In this document: positions 16,008 through 25,599 of the stretch, one piece after another
Position numbering within the stretch: position 1 is the stretch's first letter
How the letters are laid out: the number at the start of each line of letters is the position of its first letter
Assembly (NCBI RefSeq): GCF_001940245.1
Contig: NZ_MJIG01000004.1
Coordinates: 806,001-870,000 of the forward strand
DNA: 64,000 bases
Direction: 5' to 3'
DNA from: Anaerostipes sp. 992a
GTDB taxonomy: Bacteria > Bacillota > Clostridia > Lachnospirales > Lachnospiraceae
The notes under the pieces: generated by a model
What the model was told of the DNA's origin: nothing
The model's input: the letters and a program-made list of their open reading frames with translations, nothing else
The model's database searches: none
Made by a program: the position numbers and the translations under genes

Positions 16008-18391
16008 ATCCTCACATCCTCTATCATTGCCTGACACATACCCTCCACAGTATATACTTTCGCTGTCTGTTCTATAAAAAATCCATACTGCCTCAATGTT
16101 TTTGTCGTTACCGGTCCAATGCTGATGATCTTAGGCAATGGTCCTTTATAATCCCGGATCATTTCCGCAAAGGCCTTTACCGCACTGGAACTTCCAAAGG
16201 TGATATAATCCAGCTGTGGAAGTTGCCTTAGCAGTTCTTCCTGCTTTCTCTCCTCCATCACGGTTTCATAAAGTCCCAGATCTTCAAACGGAATGCCATG
16301 GGCTTTTAGCGCTTCCGGAAGTGCATGAGAGGCCTCCACTGCACGAAATAGCCCTACATAATCCTGCTTTCCAAGCATTGGAACCAATCCCTTTGCCAGA
16401 TCCTCGCTGGAAAACGCATCTGGAATATAATCACTGGCGAATCCATGTTCCAAAAGTGCCCTTTTCGTTCCACTGCCAATGACTGCAAATTTGATATTGG
16501 CAAGATTTCGAAAATCAATTCTTTGCTCCCTTAAAGCCTGAAAGAAGTATTCTACTCCATTGGCACTGGTAAAGACTGCCCAGGTAAATTTATTTAAATG
16601 ACCAAGGTCCATATGCTTTCTTTTCGTATCGATCAGACTAAAGGCTATGGGTTCTCCACCGTATTTTCGTACTTCTTCGATTAGATGTGCTGCCAGACGT
16701 CTGGTTCCGGTAGCCATGATCCTTTTTCCAAACAGCTCCCCTTTCTCAAACCAGGCAAGCTCTTTTCCGTAGGCTGTCACATCTCCAATCACAATAATGG
16801 CCGGTGTCTGAATCTGATTCTTCTGACAGATTTCTTCTATATTCTCAAGACTTCCATAAACTGCCCGCTGTCTGGCTGTCGTTCCCTGTTTAATCACTGC
16901 AGTAGGCGTCTTTGGATCTTTTCCATGAAGAATCAGTTGCTGAACAATATTTGGAAGATTAGAAAGCCCCATTAAAAATACAAGGGTTCCCTCTTCCTTT
17001 GCCAGCGTATCAAAATTTAGAACAGAATTGCCCCTTTTCTCCTTGCTTTCGTGTCCGGTAATAATATGAAGAGAAGATGCACAAGTGCGATGGGTAACTG
17101 GAATTCCTGCATAAGCTGGTACAGCATAGGCAGATGATACTCCGGGAATGACCACATATTCAATGCCTTCCTTTCGAAGCTCCATCGCTTCCTCTCCCCC
17201 TCTTCCAAAGATAAAAGGGTCGCCTCCCTTTAACCGCACCACGTCATATCCCTGCTTTGCATAGTCGATCAGTACCTGATTAATACTTTCCTGTTTCAGA
17301 TGGTGATGAGTAGAACGCTTCCCTGCATAGACGAGTCTGGCTTGTTCTTTCGCTTCATTCAACAAAGACATGGAAATCAGATTGTCATATACGATGACAT
17401 CCGCTCTTTTGATGGCTTCCAAGCCTTTTATGGTAATCAGTCCTGCATCTCCCGGACCAGCACCGACAAAAGTAACCTTTCCATATACCGGCTTCTTTAA
17501 GATGCTTTCTCCCACTTTTCTTCCAAGTGCTCCCGCTTCTGTGATGCTTCCTTCACACACGACATACACAGGATTTTTGCCATTTTCTGCAAACATCGCC
17601 TTCATCCGCATATGATCTTCTTCTAATGTGGTATGCACTGCCGCTGGTGCATTGCAGCCTCCTCCGATCACAGATAAAAACTGTCTTTCTGCCTGTAAGA
17701 CCGCTGCTGCTTCTGGACAATGAATCGCAGATAGAACCTCTTCCAAATCTCCGTCCCTGCCTTCCACTGCCAGAATTCCCTGTCCAACGGCAGGCAAAAA
17801 CTGCTCTGGATCCATATATTCATAGAACAGCCCTTCCTCTCGATCCATGCCGAGTCGCTTCAATCCAGCGGCTGCCAGCACGATGGCATCATATTCACCT
17901 GCCATCAGCTTGGAGACTCTGGTCTGTACATTGCCACGAAGAACCTTGATCTGAAGATCTGAATTGATTCTTTTAGCCTGAAGCTCCCTTCGAAGGCTGC
18001 TGGTGCCGAGCACTGCTCCTTTGGGCAGATCCTTTAATAAGATTCCTGTTGTGGTCAAAATTACATCTCTGGAATCGGTACGATCCAAAACTGCTTTCAG
18101 TCCAAGACCTTTTGGAAATGCCATTGGCATATCCTTGGCACTATGTACTGCCAGATCGATTTCTCCACTTATCAGAGCCTCTTCCAGTTCCTTGGTAAAT
18201 ACGCCTTTCCCTCCAAAAGAAGCCAGGGAACGCTTCAGATCCTGATCTCCTTTGGTAGACATTTTTATAATCTCAACACTGAGTTCTGGAAATCGACTTA
18301 AAATCTTCTGCTTAACGATTTCCGTCTGAATCAGTGCCAATTTACTTTTTCTTGTTCCAATTCTCAATACTTTACTCATATTTCTTTTCAT
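16001..18391 (-). CDS. hemC-cobA-hemD: Trifunctional HemC-CobA-HemD: porphobilinogen deaminase, uroporphyrinogen-III methylase, uroporphyrinogen-III synthase
   Basis: A 796-residue fusion. Residues 5 to about 300 are porphobilinogen deaminase, with VLRIGTRKSKLAL, the catalytic Asp in DLAVHSAKDMP, and cofactor Cys in GGGCNAP (C246, or C242 if translation starts at Met5, the number used for E. coli HemC). Residues about 304-545 are the SUMT methylase (VGAGPGDAGLITIKG, VVRLKGGDPFIFGRGGEE, VIPGVSSA). Residues about 555-796 are HemD (RIMATGTRR, FTSANGVEYFF, FGSSSAVKAF). One chain would turn porphobilinogen into precorrin-2. Order in the protein is not the reaction order: HemD acts before CobA. It overlaps cbiH upstream and cobS downstream. 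Confidence 0.93.
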   Translation of the reverse strand: MKRNMSKVLRIGTRKSKLALIQTEIVKQKILSRFPELSVEIIKMSTKGDQDLKRSLASFGGKGVFTKELEEALISGEIDLAVHSAKDMPMAFPKGLGLKAVLDRTDSRDVILTTTGILLKDLPKGAVLGTSSLRRELQAKRINSDLQIKVLRGNVQTRVSKLMAGEYDAIVLAAAGLKRLGMDREEGLFYEYMDPEQFLPAVGQGILAVEGRDGDLEEVLSAIHCPEAAAVLQAERQFLSVIGGGCNAPAAVHTTLEEDHMRMKAMFAENGKNPVYVVCEGSITEAGALGRKVGESILKKPVYGKVTFVGAGPGDAGLITIKGLEAIKRADVIVYDNLISMSLLNEAKEQARLVYAGKRSTHHHLKQESINQVLIDYAKQGYDVVRLKGGDPFIFGRGGEEAMELRKEGIEYVVIPGVSSAYAVPAYAGIPVTHRTCASSLHIITGHESKEKRGNSVLNFDTLAKEEGTLVFLMGLSNLPNIVQQLILHGKDPKTPTAVIKQGTTARQRAVYGSLENIEEICQKNQIQTPAIIVIGDVTAYGKELAWFEKGELFGKRIMATGTRRLAAHLIEEVRKYGGEPIAFSLIDTKRKHMDLGHLNKFTWAVFTSANGVEYFFQALREQRIDFRNLANIKFAVIGSGTKRALLEHGFASDYIPDAFSSEDLAKGLVPMLGKQDYVGLFRAVEASHALPEALKAHGIPFEDLGLYETVMEERKQEELLRQLPQLDYITFGSSSAVKAFAEMIRDYKGPLPKIISIGPVTTKTLRQYGFFIEQTAKVYTVEGMCQAMIEDVRIC

Positions 18392-19112
18392 AACCTCTTG
18401 GCGTAATCATCTTTCCATCTAAAATATAGGTGGAGGAATTTCCAATAATCACCACGCAAAACATATCCAGAGGCATATCCTTTAGCTCTCCAAGCGTAGT
18501 CAGATAAGAGCTTTCCTCTGGTCTGCCAGCATGGCGTACCACACCCACTGGAGTTTGTGAATTTCTATATCGTAGTAGAATATCTGCTGCCTGTTCCACA
18601 TAGGTTTTTCTCTTCTTGCTTTTAGGATTATAGAGGCAGGTAACCATATCCGCCATTCCTGCACACTCTATCCGTTTTAAGATCAGTTCCAACGGCGTCA
18701 TCAAATCACTTAAGCTGATTACAGAAAAATCATGCATCAGCGGTGCCCCAAGAATTGCCGCTGCCGCACTGGCAGCAGTGATTCCTGGAACCACCTGAAT
18801 CTCAATATCTGCATGCTTTTTCTGAGCCACTTCCATAACGATTCCTGCCATTCCATAGATTCCACTGTCTCCGCTGCTTACCATTGCGATGTGATCATAC
18901 TGTCCGGCCAACTCCACGGCCATCTCACAGCGCTTGATTTCCTGCATCATCGGCGTAGCAATATATTCTTTTTCTGGAAATAAAGGCTTTAACAACTCCA
19001 CATAAGTCGTATATCCTATTACCATCTCTGCTTCTTCTATGACCTTTACTGCCCGGTTTGTCATATCTTCATATCCCCCAGGGCCAAATCCTACTACTGT
19101 CAATCTTCCCAT
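18372..19112 (-). CDS. cbiH: Cobalt-precorrin-3 C17-methyltransferase CbiH
   Basis: A 246-residue tetrapyrrole methylase that methylates C17 and closes the ring-contraction lactone. It begins LTVVGFGPGGYEDMTNRA and shows MVSSGDSGIYGMAG, VVPGITAASAAAA, and the CbiH-type LYNPKSKKR with VGVVRHAGR. It overlaps the hemA end by 13 bases and the fused hemC gene by 20 bases, so it is translated with both. Confidence 0.93.
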   Translation of the reverse strand: MGRLTVVGFGPGGYEDMTNRAVKVIEEAEMVIGYTTYVELLKPLFPEKEYIATPMMQEIKRCEMAVELAGQYDHIAMVSSGDSGIYGMAGIVMEVAQKKHADIEIQVVPGITAASAAAAILGAPLMHDFSVISLSDLMTPLELILKRIECAGMADMVTCLYNPKSKKRKTYVEQAADILLRYRNSQTPVGVVRHAGRPEESSYLTTLGELKDMPLDMFCVVIIGNSSTYILDGKMITPRGYEKKYE

Positions 19113-20293
19113 TGTCGGTTCCTCTCATTCAGACATTGAAAAAATGCCTCCAGATTCTTCGGATCTGCACTGTCCCTGACCTGATAAAACAGCTTTTTTA
19201 TGGCATATTTCATATCTTTTTTTTCATTTTCACACATCATAAATTGGGTGATGGTCTGCATCACCTGATCATTTTCCTTAAAAATCCGCCATCGTTCAAA
19301 CTTGGCTTCATAATCATCCAAAATAAATTCTGCAGCCTCTGCCTCTTTTTGTTTTTTCTCATTATTAGCTCTGGATATTTTCTCAAAATCATCAATATTA
19401 TAATAGACTACCCGGTCTAAATCTTTCACTGATTTTTCAATATCCATTGGCACTGCAAGGTCGATGCATACTCTCTTTTTCCTCTTTGTTATGGCATTTG
19501 AAAATCCCTGCTCGGTAATCGTATAATGGGGACTTGCGGTAGCACTGATGATGACATCCATCTCATCCAGATATTCATAGCGTTTCTCATAGGGAATCTG
19601 TTCAAATAAAAGTCCATGCGTCCCAATGCTGCTTCGCCTTACAGTTGCATAGATAGAAACCCCCTTTACACATTGAAGATTTTTCAGGACGATAGAACCA
19701 ATCTTCCCGCTTGCTCCAATGATCAATACCTTTTTCCCTTCCAGTCCCAAAAGCTCCTGATCGGCCTTCTTAATGGCAAGACTTGCGGTAGATACGGATG
19801 TTTTCGAAAGTTCTGTCTCCGTCTTGACCTTTTTGGCCCCTGTCACTGCATAACGAAACAATGTATTTAGATAAACTCCCGTAGTTCCAAGTTCCATTCC
19901 ATATTCATGTGCCTCCTTTACCTGACCTAAAATCTGGTCTTCACCGATGACCATGGAATCCAGTCCTGCCGCCACCTGAAACAGATGATGGCTGGCCTTC
20001 TGATCCTGGAAAAAGCGGAGATAAGAACTGGCCTTTCCTTCTTTTGTAAGCCCTGCTGCATTTAATAGCAGCTTCTGCATCACTGCAAACACCTCTCTCT
20101 TTTCTTCCTGGTCATTGCCATAACAGTAAAGCTCAGTCCGGTTACAGGTGGATATGAGAATGCATTCCTCCACTTCCTTTGTCAGCACCAGCCTTTCCAT
20201 AATCTTTGCCTGTTCTTCTCTGGAAAAAGAAAACTTCTCCCGAATAGAAAGAGGGGCATACTGATAACTGACACTGATCAACTGAATGCTCAT
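19100..20293 (-). CDS. hemA: Glutamyl-tRNA reductase HemA
   Basis: First step of the C5 route to aminolevulinate: reduces glutamyl-tRNA to glutamate-1-semialdehyde with NADPH. The 397-residue protein has the catalytic C50 in ISTCNRTELY, GLDSMVIGEDQILGQV, and a nucleotide-binding IIGASGKIGS. The C-terminal region is of normal length and does not carry the precorrin-2 dehydrogenase domain that some clostridial HemA proteins have. It overlaps cbiF by 4 bases and cbiH by 13. Confidence 0.94.
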   Translation of the reverse strand: MSIQLISVSYQYAPLSIREKFSFSREEQAKIMERLVLTKEVEECILISTCNRTELYCYGNDQEEKREVFAVMQKLLLNAAGLTKEGKASSYLRFFQDQKASHHLFQVAAGLDSMVIGEDQILGQVKEAHEYGMELGTTGVYLNTLFRYAVTGAKKVKTETELSKTSVSTASLAIKKADQELLGLEGKKVLIIGASGKIGSIVLKNLQCVKGVSIYATVRRSSIGTHGLLFEQIPYEKRYEYLDEMDVIISATASPHYTITEQGFSNAITKRKKRVCIDLAVPMDIEKSVKDLDRVVYYNIDDFEKISRANNEKKQKEAEAAEFILDDYEAKFERWRIFKENDQVMQTITQFMMCENEKKDMKYAIKKLFYQVRDSADPKNLEAFFQCLNERNRQWED

Positions 20294-21042
20294 AGGCTTC
20301 CCCTCCGATACTCATGGGTAAAGGTCTTATCATATAATCTGGACAATTCATATTCATCTCCCAGAAAATCACCTACAACAATCAATGCCGTCTTTCGAAT
20401 CCCCGCTTTTTTCACCTGTTCGGCGATATCCTCTAAAGTTCCCTTTATAATCATCTGATCCTCCCACGAAGCTTTATATACCACCGCTGCCGGCGTATCC
20501 TTTCGATACTCCTTCTTAAGCTCCATAGTCAACTGGTCAATCATTCCCACACTTAAGAAAATTACCATAGTGGCATTATGCCTTGCCAGATCACGCAGTT
20601 TTTCCTTTGGGGGCACCGGTGTTCTTCCTTCCATTCTGGTCAGGATCACAGTCTGGCTTACGTTTGGAAGCGTATATTCCTTTTTTAATGCTGCAGCAGC
20701 AGCAAAAAAGGAGCTGACTCCCGGAATCACCTCATATGGAATCCTCATTCGCTCTAAAGCGTCCATCTGCTCTCTATGTGCTCCAAATACCGCCGGATCC
20801 CCTGTATGCACTCTGGCCGTCAAATATCCTTTTTCCTCTGCCTCCTGCATCACGGAAAGGACTTCCTCTAACGTCATGCTGGCACTATTATAGATTTTAG
20901 CCTCCGGCTTCGCATCCTTTAATATCTCTTTATTCACTAAAGAGCCGGCGTAAATAATTACGTCGGCTTTGTCTATGATCTTTTTTCCTTTCACTGTCAG
21001 CAATTCCGGATCTCCAGGGCCTGCTCCAATAAAATATACCAT
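20290..21042 (-). CDS. cbiF: Cobalt-precorrin-4 C11-methyltransferase CbiF
   Basis: A 250-residue methylase acting at C11. The N terminus MVYFIGAGPGDPELLTVKG is typical; ARVHTGDPAVFGA and VIPGVSSFFAAAAAL follow, and the C terminus has VVGDFLGDEYELSRLYD. Its ATG lies 14 bases after the hemL stop, and its own stop is coupled to hemA. Confidence 0.94.
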   Translation of the reverse strand: MVYFIGAGPGDPELLTVKGKKIIDKADVIIYAGSLVNKEILKDAKPEAKIYNSASMTLEEVLSVMQEAEEKGYLTARVHTGDPAVFGAHREQMDALERMRIPYEVIPGVSSFFAAAAALKKEYTLPNVSQTVILTRMEGRTPVPPKEKLRDLARHNATMVIFLSVGMIDQLTMELKKEYRKDTPAAVVYKASWEDQMIIKGTLEDIAEQVKKAGIRKTALIVVGDFLGDEYELSRLYDKTFTHEYRRGSL

Positions 21043-21056
21043 ACGATTATCCTCTA

Positions 21057-22337
21057 TTACTTACATGCATGCATCAATACATCACATGTCTTCCTAATGT
21101 CTTCTTCTGTGTGTGCGTCAGAAACAAACATAGCTTCATACTGGGAAGGTGCCAGATATACTCCATGCTCTAATGCATATCCAAAATAATCAGAAAATGC
21201 CTGCATATTAGAAGAAGTTGCTCCATCATAGTCTACTACTGGATCCTTTGTAAAATAAGCACATAAAAGTGACCCTACCTGATTGACCCAGATTGGCTGT
21301 CCGCTTTTCTCTCCCTGCTTTCTCAGTGCATCTGCAATTTTCTTTGCACTGGCATCAATTCGATCATAAATTGCCGGGTCATCTCTTAAGATTTCCAGTG
21401 TCTTAATTCCTGCTGCTGTCGCAACCGGGTTACCAGAAAGAGTTCCTGCCTGATATACCTTGCCCACCGGAGATACATGATCCATGATTTCCTTGCGGCC
21501 ACCATAGGCTGCCATCGGCATTCCTCCACCTACGATCTTTCCAAGTGTGGTCATATCCGGTTTGATTCCATAATATTGCTGTGCTCCACCAAGGCTTAAA
21601 CGAAATCCAGTAATGACCTCATCAAAAATCAGAACTGTTCCATTTTCTGCTGTGATATCTCTTAAAAATCGTAAAAAACCTGGTTTTGGCGGTACCACGC
21701 CCATATTGGCTGCCACTGGCTCTACAACAAGCGCTGCAATCTCATCTTTATTCTCTTCAAAAAGTTCTCTTACCGAATCTTCATTATTATATAATGCCAC
21801 CAAAGTCGTCTTTGTATATCCTTCCGGTACACCTGCGCTGTCTGGAACGGAGCTTGTAAGCGCTGCAGATCCTGCTTTTACTAAAAGGCCATCGGAATGA
21901 CCGTGGTAGCACCCCTTAAATTTAATGATCTTATCTCTTCCAGTGAAACCTCTGGCAGTACGGATAGCCGACATAACCGCTTCTGTTCCAGAACTTACCA
22001 GACGAGTGACTTCCATAGAAGGCATCATCTCTTTGATCATCTCTGCAATGATCGTTTCTCTTCTTGTTGGAGCACCAAAGGTCAGACCATCTACTGCAGC
22101 CTTTTGCACTGCTTCAATGACCTCCTCTCTTGCATGTCCCAGAATACCTGGTCCATAGGAACATACATAATCGATAAATTCATTGCCATCTACATCGTAG
22201 ATCTTACTTCCCTTTGCATGATCAATAAATAATGGGGTTCTTCCTACAGAACCATAAGCACGAACTGGTGAATTAACACCGCCTGGCATCACCTTTACTG
22301 CCTGATCAAATAATTCCTTAGATGTATCAAAATTCAT
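21057..22337 (-). CDS. hemL: Glutamate-1-semialdehyde 2,1-aminomutase HemL
   Basis: PLP enzyme, 426 residues, that converts glutamate-1-semialdehyde to aminolevulinate. It shows VMPGGVNSPVRAYG at the N terminus, SSGTEAVMSAIRTARG, FDEVITGFR, and the PLP Lys in TTLGKIVGGGMPMAAYGG. It is the first gene of the cob cluster. The ribosome site is GAGGAAG and a promoter lies in the short gap after the Nudix gene. The next enzyme, HemB, is not in the window. Confidence 0.96.
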   Translation of the reverse strand: MNFDTSKELFDQAVKVMPGGVNSPVRAYGSVGRTPLFIDHAKGSKIYDVDGNEFIDYVCSYGPGILGHAREEVIEAVQKAAVDGLTFGAPTRRETIIAEMIKEMMPSMEVTRLVSSGTEAVMSAIRTARGFTGRDKIIKFKGCYHGHSDGLLVKAGSAALTSSVPDSAGVPEGYTKTTLVALYNNEDSVRELFEENKDEIAALVVEPVAANMGVVPPKPGFLRFLRDITAENGTVLIFDEVITGFRLSLGGAQQYYGIKPDMTTLGKIVGGGMPMAAYGGRKEIMDHVSPVGKVYQAGTLSGNPVATAAGIKTLEILRDDPAIYDRIDASAKKIADALRKQGEKSGQPIWVNQVGSLLCAYFTKDPVVDYDGATSSNMQAFSDYFGYALEHGVYLAPSQYEAMFVSDAHTEEDIRKTCDVLMHACK

Positions 22338-22374
22338 ATTACTTCCTCATTTCCATTTACTTTCGCTAAGAATT

Positions 22375-22403
22375 AGTGTAACATTGCCGTTACTATTTGA
22401 CAA
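22375..22403 (-). promoter_or_regulatory. Sigma-A promoter of the hemL-cob operon
   Basis: TTGTCA (22398-22403) and TACACT (22375-22380) are separated by 17 bases on the minus strand, overlapping the end of the Nudix gene. It would start a leader of only about 30 bases before hemL. No riboswitch fits in that space, so this half of the cluster has no visible cobalamin control of its own. Confidence 0.5.
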
Positions 22404-22965
22404 GCAATGATTCCTCCTCTTTGCTTAACTGGTTTTTCACCATCTGTATTTCCTCCAGCGCAATGCAGGTTTTCATAGTCTGACTTTTTACCATATTGAT
22501 ACACTGCCCGATTTCCATCCATTTTACACTTTCTAATTCTTCCTTTTGAATCGTAAAATCTTTCTCTTCTAAATCTTTCCATATAAAATATACTTTGCTG
22601 ATCTGGCGATCTACAAACATCTCTCCATGAAATTCTTCATCGTGATAGATTACCCGTCTGCCACATAAATGAAGCTCCTCTTCCGAAGCTGTTACTCCCA
22701 GTTCTTCTTTCAGCTCACGAAGGGCAGACTCTTCATATCCACTACCAGCTGGAATATGTCCAGCACTAGAAGTATCATAGCACCCTGGATAGGAGTCCTT
22801 ATTCCTGCTTCGCTTCTGTAATAACACCTGAATCTCCTGATCATATTTTCGTACCAGCCAAACATGGGAGGTTCTATGCCAGATTCCCTTCCTGTGTGCC
22901 TGCGTCCGTTCCACCACTTCTCCTGTGGGATTTCCATCCATATCTACAATATCCAGCCACTCCAT
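22393..22965 (-). CDS. Nudix hydrolase family protein
   Basis: A 190-residue Nudix protein of the isopentenyl-diphosphate-isomerase-like/YfcD type: N-terminal WLDIVDMDGNPTG, then HRTSHVWLV, and the Nudix box GHIPAGSGYEESALRELKEELGV (22 residues in the protein; the diagnostic part is RELKEELG). The metal-binding Glu residues of the box are present; the first box Glu position is Ser. The substrate cannot be read from sequence. The ATG at 22965 with GAGGTGA ahead is preferred over a GTG three codons upstream. It lies between the trp operon and hemL with no visible link to either. Confidence 0.85.
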   Translation of the reverse strand: MEWLDIVDMDGNPTGEVVERTQAHRKGIWHRTSHVWLVRKYDQEIQVLLQKRSRNKDSYPGCYDTSSAGHIPAGSGYEESALRELKEELGVTASEEELHLCGRRVIYHDEEFHGEMFVDRQISKVYFIWKDLEEKDFTIQKEELESVKWMEIGQCINMVKSQTMKTCIALEEIQMVKNQLSKEEESLLVK

Positions 22966-23056
22966 ATGATTCACCTCATGTTCTCTACTGATTTCTTTCT
23001 ATATGATAGCACATTCTTTTTTCCAGCGAAATGATGTAATAAAGATTTTGTCTCAA

Positions 23057-23833
23057 TTACGCTTCCATAACCGCGTCTTTCATGGATTTTACATATTCAT
23101 AAATATGAGGACCAGCAGCATCTCCATACTTTTCTACAATCTTTACAATGGCACTTCCCACAATTGCTCCATCTGCAATTCCTGCCATCTCCTTTGCCTG
23201 CTTTGGTGTACTGATACCAAATCCAATGGCTGCCGGTCTATCAGAAGCCTCCCGGATTAATTTTAAAATACTGTCCAAATCGGTCTGAATCTCACTTCTT
23301 ACACCGGTCACTCCCATAGAAGATACCACATAGATAAATCCTGCCGCATCTGCCGCAATTTTCGTGATTCGATCCTTAGAGGTCGGTGCGATCAATGAGA
23401 TTACATCTACATCATAGGCTTTTGCGATCGGTGCCAGTTCTTGCTTTTCTTCAAATGGCAGATCCGGAATGATCAGACCATCCACACCAGCCTCCTGACA
23501 TTTTTGTGAAAACGTTTCATAGCCATATTTAAATACCGGATTTAAATATGTCAAAAATACAATCGGAATATCTGTTTTCTTTCTTATGGATGCTACCATA
23601 TCAAACAGCTTATCGGTAGTAGCTCCATTGGCCAGCGCACGGATATTGGCATCCTGAATAACCGGCCCTTCTGCAATCGGATCACTGAATGGAATTCCAA
23701 TTTCAATCAGATCCGCTCCCCCTCGTACCATTTCCATAATAAATTCTTCACTTTTTTCCAGGGTTGGATCCCCTCCTGTTACAAATCCAATAAATGCCTT
23801 TCCATGATCAAATGCTTTCTCTATTCTACTCAT
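23057..23833 (-). CDS. trpA: Tryptophan synthase alpha chain
   Basis: Cleaves indole-3-glycerol phosphate to indole and glyceraldehyde-3-phosphate, handing indole to TrpB. The 258-residue protein has the catalytic Glu and Asp segments [19 protein letters not shown] and a phosphate-binding GFGIST. The start at 23833 (MSRIEKAFD) overlaps the trpB stop; a GAGGAG ribosome site lies within the trpB end. A frame opening nine codons earlier begins with TTG and looks less likely. Last gene of the trp operon; I see no clear terminator after it. Confidence 0.95.
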   Translation of the reverse strand: MSRIEKAFDHGKAFIGFVTGGDPTLEKSEEFIMEMVRGGADLIEIGIPFSDPIAEGPVIQDANIRALANGATTDKLFDMVASIRKKTDIPIVFLTYLNPVFKYGYETFSQKCQEAGVDGLIIPDLPFEEKQELAPIAKAYDVDVISLIAPTSKDRITKIAADAAGFIYVVSSMGVTGVRSEIQTDLDSILKLIREASDRPAAIGFGISTPKQAKEMAGIADGAIVGSAIVKIVEKYGDAAGPHIYEYVKSMKDAVMEA

Positions 23834-25010
23834 AAATCTCAACTCCTCGATATCTTGCAATTGCTGCTACGTCCTTGTCACCGCGTCCGGATAAACAAAT
23901 GATGATAGAATCCTCCGGTGTATATTCCTTTGCAACTTTTAATGCCTGCGCTACTGCGTGAGCACTTTCAATGGCACAGATGATTCCTTCTGTTTTTGCC
24001 AGATATTCAAATGCTGCTACCGCTTCTTCGTCTGTTACCGGCACATATTCTGCCCTCTTAGTATCATGAAGGTTGGCATGCTCCGGTCCGATTCCTGGAT
24101 AATCCAAACCAGCAGATATAGAATATACAGGTGCGATCTGTCCGTATTCATCCTGGCAGAAATACGATTTCATACCATGAAAAATCCCCAATGTTCCTTT
24201 TGCAATGGTTGCCGCATGCTGGTCCGTATGAATTCCTCTCCCTGCAGCTTCACAGCCAATCAGGCGAACTTCTTTATCCGGAATAAAATGATAGAACATA
24301 CCCATGGCATTGCTTCCTCCACCGACACAAGCCATAACGGCTGCCGGCAGCTTACCTTCCAGCTTTAAGATCTGTTCTCTTGCTTCCCGGCTGATTACGC
24401 TCTGAAAATCTCTTACAATAGTTGGAAATGGATGTGGTCCCATAACAGATCCAAGCACATAATGGGTATCACTAACTCTGGAAGTCCATTCTCTCATCGT
24501 TTCATTTACTGCATCCTTTAATGTCATAGTTCCACTGGTTACTGCATGAACCTTTGCTCCTAAAAGCTCCATACGATATACATTTAAAGCCTGACGATCT
24601 GTATCCTCTTTTCCCATGAAAATCTCGCATTCCATATTTAAAAGGGCTGCTGCTGTTGCCGTTGCTACTCCATGCTGTCCAGCTCCGGTTTCAGCAATGA
24701 CGCGGGTTTTTCCCATTCTTTTTGCCAGAAGACACTGTCCCAGTACATTGTTGATCTTATGAGAACCTGTGTGATTTAAATCTTCTCTTTTTAAATAAAT
24801 TTTTGCTCCTCCAAGATCCTTTGTCATCTGCTCTGCATAATATAAAAGAGAGGGACGTCCCGCATACTCTTTTAATAATGTGTTTAATTCATCGTTAAAA
24901 TCCTTATCATTTTTATAAAATTCATACGCCTCTTCCAGTCGAATGATTTCATTCATCAATGTTTCTGGAATATATTGTCCACCATGGACTCCAAATCTAC
25001 CTTTTGACAT
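23826..25010 (-). CDS. trpB: Tryptophan synthase beta chain
   Basis: PLP enzyme that condenses indole and serine. It is 394 residues, the usual length for the TrpB1 type. [16 protein letters not shown] is at the N terminus, the PLP Lys is in [10 protein letters not shown], and the phosphate loop is [12 protein letters not shown]. The start overlaps trpF by 14 bases and the end overlaps trpA, which fits equal synthesis of both chains. Confidence 0.97.
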   Translation of the reverse strand: MSKGRFGVHGGQYIPETLMNEIIRLEEAYEFYKNDKDFNDELNTLLKEYAGRPSLLYYAEQMTKDLGGAKIYLKREDLNHTGSHKINNVLGQCLLAKRMGKTRVIAETGAGQHGVATATAAALLNMECEIFMGKEDTDRQALNVYRMELLGAKVHAVTSGTMTLKDAVNETMREWTSRVSDTHYVLGSVMGPHPFPTIVRDFQSVISREAREQILKLEGKLPAAVMACVGGGSNAMGMFYHFIPDKEVRLIGCEAAGRGIHTDQHAATIAKGTLGIFHGMKSYFCQDEYGQIAPVYSISAGLDYPGIGPEHANLHDTKRAEYVPVTDEEAVAAFEYLAKTEGIICAIESAHAVAQALKVAKEYTPEDSIIICLSGRGDKDVAAIARYRGVEIYE

Positions 25011-25599
25011 TTCTTATTCTCCTTACAATTTCTAATATTTTATCTCGATCCTTATAGCCATCTACCTCAACACTGCTGCTAAAGTCCACGCCATAGGGAT
25101 GCAGTTTTCTAATCGCTTCTTCTATATTCTCCGTAGACAGACCTCCTGCCAAAAACCATGGTACCCTGATTTCTTCTGGTACCTGACTCCAGTCAAAGGT
25201 CTTGCCACTTCCTTTTCCACTGTCGATCAGATAATAATCTGCTGATATCCCATGTAACTCCTGTGCTGTCATCTGACCTGCTCTGACTGCTTTTATGATC
25301 GGTGCCTCCGTCATAGTACGAAGCCTTCCAATATAATTTTCATCTTCTTTTCCATGAAGCTGAATCATATCGATAATTCCCCGCTTGCAAAGATCAGCAA
25401 TTCTTTCTGCCTCTTCATCCACAAAAACACCTACCGCCTTTATATCAGGATGTAGTCTATCCTTTAGCTTTTTTGCCACTCTGGCATCTACCTGTCTCTT
25501 ACTTTTTGCAAATACGAATCCTATATACTCCGGCATGGCCTCATTGACAAAATCAATATCACATTCTCTTCTCAATCCACAGATTTTAATTGCTGTCAT
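24997..25599 (-). CDS. trpF: Phosphoribosylanthranilate isomerase
   Basis: A 200-residue (beta/alpha)8 isomerase. The catalytic Cys is in [11 protein letters not shown] near the N terminus, the general acid Asp is in [12 protein letters not shown], and the phosphate loop is [11 protein letters not shown]. The ATG at 25599 is spaced well from GGAG; a Met two codons earlier (25605) is possible. It overlaps the ends of trpC and trpB. Confidence 0.95.
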   Translation of the reverse strand: MTAIKICGLRRECDIDFVNEAMPEYIGFVFAKSKRQVDARVAKKLKDRLHPDIKAVGVFVDEEAERIADLCKRGIIDMIQLHGKEDENYIGRLRTMTEAPIIKAVRAGQMTAQELHGISADYYLIDSGKGSGKTFDWSQVPEEIRVPWFLAGGLSTENIEEAIRKLHPYGVDFSSSVEVDGYKDRDKILEIVRRIRNVKR

